Part shown: piece by piece, positions 5,894 through 7,364 of the stretch
Position numbering within the stretch: position 1 is the first letter of the stretch
Layout: each line of letters opens with the position of its first letter
Assembly: GCA_946534745.1 (NCBI GenBank)
Contig: CAMNDA010000259.1
Coordinates: forward strand, 1-7,364
Direction of reading: 5' to 3'
Length of the DNA stretch: 7,364 nucleotides
Source: an uncultured Verrucomicrobiota bacterium
GTDB lineage: Bacteria > Verrucomicrobiota > Kiritimatiellia > RFP12 > UBA3636
Made by a program: the position numbers and the translations under genes
The notes under the pieces: generated by a model
The model's database searches: none
Told to the model about the DNA's origin: nothing
Seen by the model: only the letters and a program-made list of their open reading frames with translations

Positions 5894-6535
5894 ATGACCG
5901 CACCCCGCCACTCACTTTTCCTCCTCGCCGCCGCGCTTCTCGCGGGCGGCTGCGCCACGACCGGAACCGACGCCGCCGCCAACCGCAACCCCGCCGCCTG
6001 GCGCCCGCCCGTCGCCGACCTGGCCGCCCGCACCGGCTCCGCCGGCGCCCGCCCGCTCCGCGCGGACGACCAGGTCGAGGTCTTCCTCCACATCCCCGCC
6101 GGCGACAGGTCGAGCAAGATCGCCGACGTCGTCGACACGTTCGGCGTCATCACGCTTCCGCTCGTCGGCGACGTCAAGGTCGGCGCGCTCACCACGTCCG
6201 AGGCCGAAAAGGCCATCGCCGCCGCCTACGTCGACGGCGGCTACTACCAGAAGATCGACGTCACCGTCGTCTGCCAGAGCATGATGCAGGAGCGGCTCTA
6301 CTACGTCGAGGGATCCGTGAACAAGCGCGGATCCTTCCAGTGGACGGACAACCTCACGCTCCGCAGCGCGATCATCAACGCGGGCGGCGTGAACGACTTC
6401 GCCAACCGCATCATCGAGCTCACGCGCGGCGGCGTCACGACGAAGTACAACCTCAACCAGATCGAGCGCGGCACGGTCGAGGACCCGCCCATCCAGCCCG
6501 GCGACATCCTCAAGGCCCAGGAGCGCTGGCTCTAG
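5894..6535 (+). CDS. Short Wza-like polysaccharide export (OPX) lipoprotein
   Basis: 213 residues. A signal peptide with a lipobox-like end (LLAGGC, Cys20) predicts a lipid-anchored periplasmic or outer-membrane protein; Ala at -3 and Gly at -2 are slightly off the usual lipobox. Residues about 53-127 form the polysaccharide export sequence domain (PLRADDQVEVFLHIP, then FGVITLPLVGDVKVGALTTSEAE). Residues about 134-180 form one SLBB beta-grasp domain (LYYVEGSVNKRGSF, then LRSAIINAGGVNDFA). The chain ends right after the characteristic PPIQPGDILKAQE element, at Trp212-Leu213. E. coli Wza is much longer, with extra SLBB repeats and a C-terminal amphipathic helix forming its outer-membrane pore; both are absent here. 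It should form a periplasmic ring linking the Wzc-like protein to a separate barrel. It starts 17 bp after the kinase stop without an evident Shine-Dalgarno, which suggests translational coupling or another initiation mode. Confidence 0.93.
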   Translation: MTAPRHSLFLLAAALLAGGCATTGTDAAANRNPAAWRPPVADLAARTGSAGARPLRADDQVEVFLHIPAGDRSSKIADVVDTFGVITLPLVGDVKVGALTTSEAEKAIAAAYVDGGYYQKIDVTVVCQSMMQERLYYVEGSVNKRGSFQWTDNLTLRSAIINAGGVNDFANRIIELTRGGVTTKYNLNQIERGTVEDPPIQPGDILKAQERWL

Positions 6536-6536
6536 C

Positions 6537-6543
6537 GGAGGGG
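6537..6543 (+). promoter_or_regulatory. Strong ribosome binding site of the TPR-like gene
   Basis: GGAGGGG begins 1 nt after the stop codon of the OPX gene and ends 10 nt before the ATG at 6554. It supports this start and is a stronger site than those of the two genes upstream in the same operon. Confidence 0.65.
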
Positions 6544-6553
6544 CGCGCCGGAC

Positions 6554-7231
6554 ATGCCCCTCCCTCCCGCCCCGGTCCGCCGCAACGTGCGCCTCGCGCT
6601 CGGCTGCTTCCTCTTCGCGGCCGGGCTCTTCGGGACGGTCCACGCCGCGCGCGCCGCCGTCGCGCAGAGGCTCTACCACGGCGCCAAGCACGGCTTCTTC
6701 CGCGACACGCCCCGGGAGGTGCCGCCCGTCGTCGACTACCGCGACCCCGGCGCCGGCGTGGAGCCCGCGCGGTTCGCCGAGGACGTCGCCGAGCTCTCCC
6801 GCCGCGCCCGCCGCGCCGCCGAGCTCTATCCCCACAACTACTACTTCCCCGCCTTCGCCGCCCGCGCCGCGCTGATCCAGGCCCGCCAGGCGGGCTCGCG
6901 CGCGGAGCTCGACGACGCCGTCCTCGCCGCCCTCTACTTCTCCCGCGAGGCCGCCGCGCTCAACCCCTACGACGCCGAGGCGCGCTACGTACGCGCCGAG
7001 GCGCTCGCCGCCGACGGGCAGGTCACGGAGGCGCTCGACCTCTGGCGCCCGATCGTCGAACGCGAGTTCTGGAACGGCGCCAACCACGACGAATACGCGC
7101 GGCTTCTCCTCCTCGAGGGATCCCGGCGGAGCCTCGAGCTCGCCGTCCGCGAGAAGCCCCTCGTCGAGGACCCGGCCCTCCGCCGGCGCCTCGAGCGCCT
7201 CGGCAAATCCCTCGAAAAGCGCAGGAAATAA
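6554..7231 (+). CDS. Membrane-anchored TPR-like helical protein of the EPS operon
   Basis: 225 residues, function not recognised. A basic N-terminus (RRNVR) leads into one hydrophobic helix at about 14-30 (LALGCFLFAAGLFGTVHA), either a membrane anchor or an uncleaved or late-cleaved signal. The rest is Ala/Arg/Leu-rich helical sequence with TPR-like spacing. Candidate units lie at about 75-110 (FAEDVAELSRRARRAAELYPHN), 120-148 (AVLAALYFSREAAALNPYD, the clearest because it ends in the TPR-type NPYDAEAR turn) and 142-185. The C-terminus is highly charged (EKRRK). TPR segments of this kind also occur as C-terminal tails of O-antigen ligase/polymerase proteins, so this could be a free-standing scaffold for polymer assembly; that is inference from context. 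It lies 18 bp after the OPX gene and 13 bp before the amidotransferase-like gene, so co-transcription is very likely. Confidence 0.85.
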   Translation: MPLPPAPVRRNVRLALGCFLFAAGLFGTVHAARAAVAQRLYHGAKHGFFRDTPREVPPVVDYRDPGAGVEPARFAEDVAELSRRARRAAELYPHNYYFPAFAARAALIQARQAGSRAELDDAVLAALYFSREAAALNPYDAEARYVRAEALAADGQVTEALDLWRPIVEREFWNGANHDEYARLLLLEGSRRSLELAVREKPLVEDPALRRRLERLGKSLEKRRK

Positions 7232-7234
7232 GGA
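7230..7234 (+). promoter_or_regulatory. Ribosome binding site of the amidotransferase gene
   Basis: AAGGA overlaps the TAA stop of the preceding gene and lies 10 nt before the ATG at 7245, consistent with coupled translation in one operon. Confidence 0.55.
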
Positions 7235-7244
7235 ACCCACCACC

Positions 7245-7364
7245 ATGTGCGGCATCGCAGGATTCTTCGGCAAGGGCGGCGCGGACAAGGTCCGCGCCAT
7301 GTGCGACCTCATGGTCCACCGCGGCCCGGACGACTTCGACATGCGCGAGAGCGCCGGCTTCGCC
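7245..7364 (+). CDS. Asparagine synthase-like glutamine amidotransferase, N-terminal 40 residues; cut by window edge
   Basis: The start MCGIAGFFGKGG is the hallmark of class II (Ntn-type) glutamine amidotransferases; Cys2 becomes the N-terminal nucleophile after Met removal. The second hallmark HRGPDD follows at residues 25-30. This pairing is typical of asparagine synthase B-like proteins, which release ammonia from glutamine and pass it to an ATP-dependent amidation site. The synthetase half lies outside the window, so true asparagine synthesis cannot be confirmed. Asparagine synthase-like proteins are common inside EPS and O-antigen loci, where they are thought to amidate sugar acids or other polymer components. 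The operon position favours such a role over general asparagine supply. Glucosamine-6-phosphate synthase is less likely because HRGPD follows so soon after the N-terminus, as in AsnB. Confidence 0.93.
   Translation, partial: MCGIAGFFGKGGADKVRAMCDLMVHRGPDDFDMRESAGFA

Noticed and set aside
3474..5915. 813-residue open minus-strand frame opposite the Wzc-like gene
   Set aside because: It is the antisense of a protein with Walker A, A' and B motifs and two TM helices. Its low-complexity Asp/Glu/Val/Leu/Arg content marks it as a shadow.
5912..7342. 476-residue open minus-strand frame spanning the OPX and TPR-like genes
   Set aside because: It crosses three plus-strand genes, two of them with recognised domains or motifs. 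Its composition is that of GC-driven antisense frames.

Overview
The window is a GC-rich (roughly two-thirds G+C, strongly C/G-ending codons) chromosomal segment from a Gram-negative bacterium. An outer-membrane beta-barrel, a lipoprotein signal and two Sec signal peptides support a double membrane. The YdjY-like secreted protein, the AT-rich heptamer repeat in a GC-rich background and the overall style resemble Kiritimatiellota/Verrucomicrobiota/Planctomycetes genomes. That placement is an impression and cannot be proven from this window.

Left part, minus strand (1-1998): the first 176 codons of an isocitrate dehydrogenase (icd), running off the left edge. Upstream of it is a 474-residue secreted protein with a YdjY-like N-terminal domain and a possible ExbD-like C-terminal end. 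A 44-bp gap between the two holds an AT-rich 7-bp tandem repeat directly in front of icd. A 157-bp divergent intergenic region (1999-2155) then carries two back-to-back sigma70-type promoters, both with 17-bp spacers. The minus-strand one sits so close to its ATG that the mRNA should be nearly leaderless.

Right part, plus strand (2156-7364): the start of an exopolysaccharide (EPS) export/assembly locus. In order it holds a 442-residue outer-membrane beta-barrel; a 103-bp gap with two GC-rich hairpins, the second a plausible intrinsic terminator; a 762-residue Wzc-type co-polymerase fused to a BY-type tyrosine kinase; a short 213-residue Wza/OPX-type export lipoprotein; a 225-residue membrane-anchored TPR-like protein; and the first 40 codons of a class II glutamine amidotransferase/asparagine synthase-like protein, cut by the right edge. 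The last four genes are separated by only 13-18 bp and should be one operon.

Working model: polymer made in the inner membrane is length-controlled and gated by the Wzc-like kinase, crosses the periplasm via the short OPX ring, and leaves through the dedicated barrel. The OPX protein has no C-terminal membrane-spanning part of its own. The terminator between barrel and kinase suggests that expression of the inner-membrane and periplasmic parts is attenuated relative to the porin, or needs antitermination. No gene-free stretch exceeds 300 bases. I saw no tRNA, rRNA, CRISPR array, insertion sequence or phage gene.
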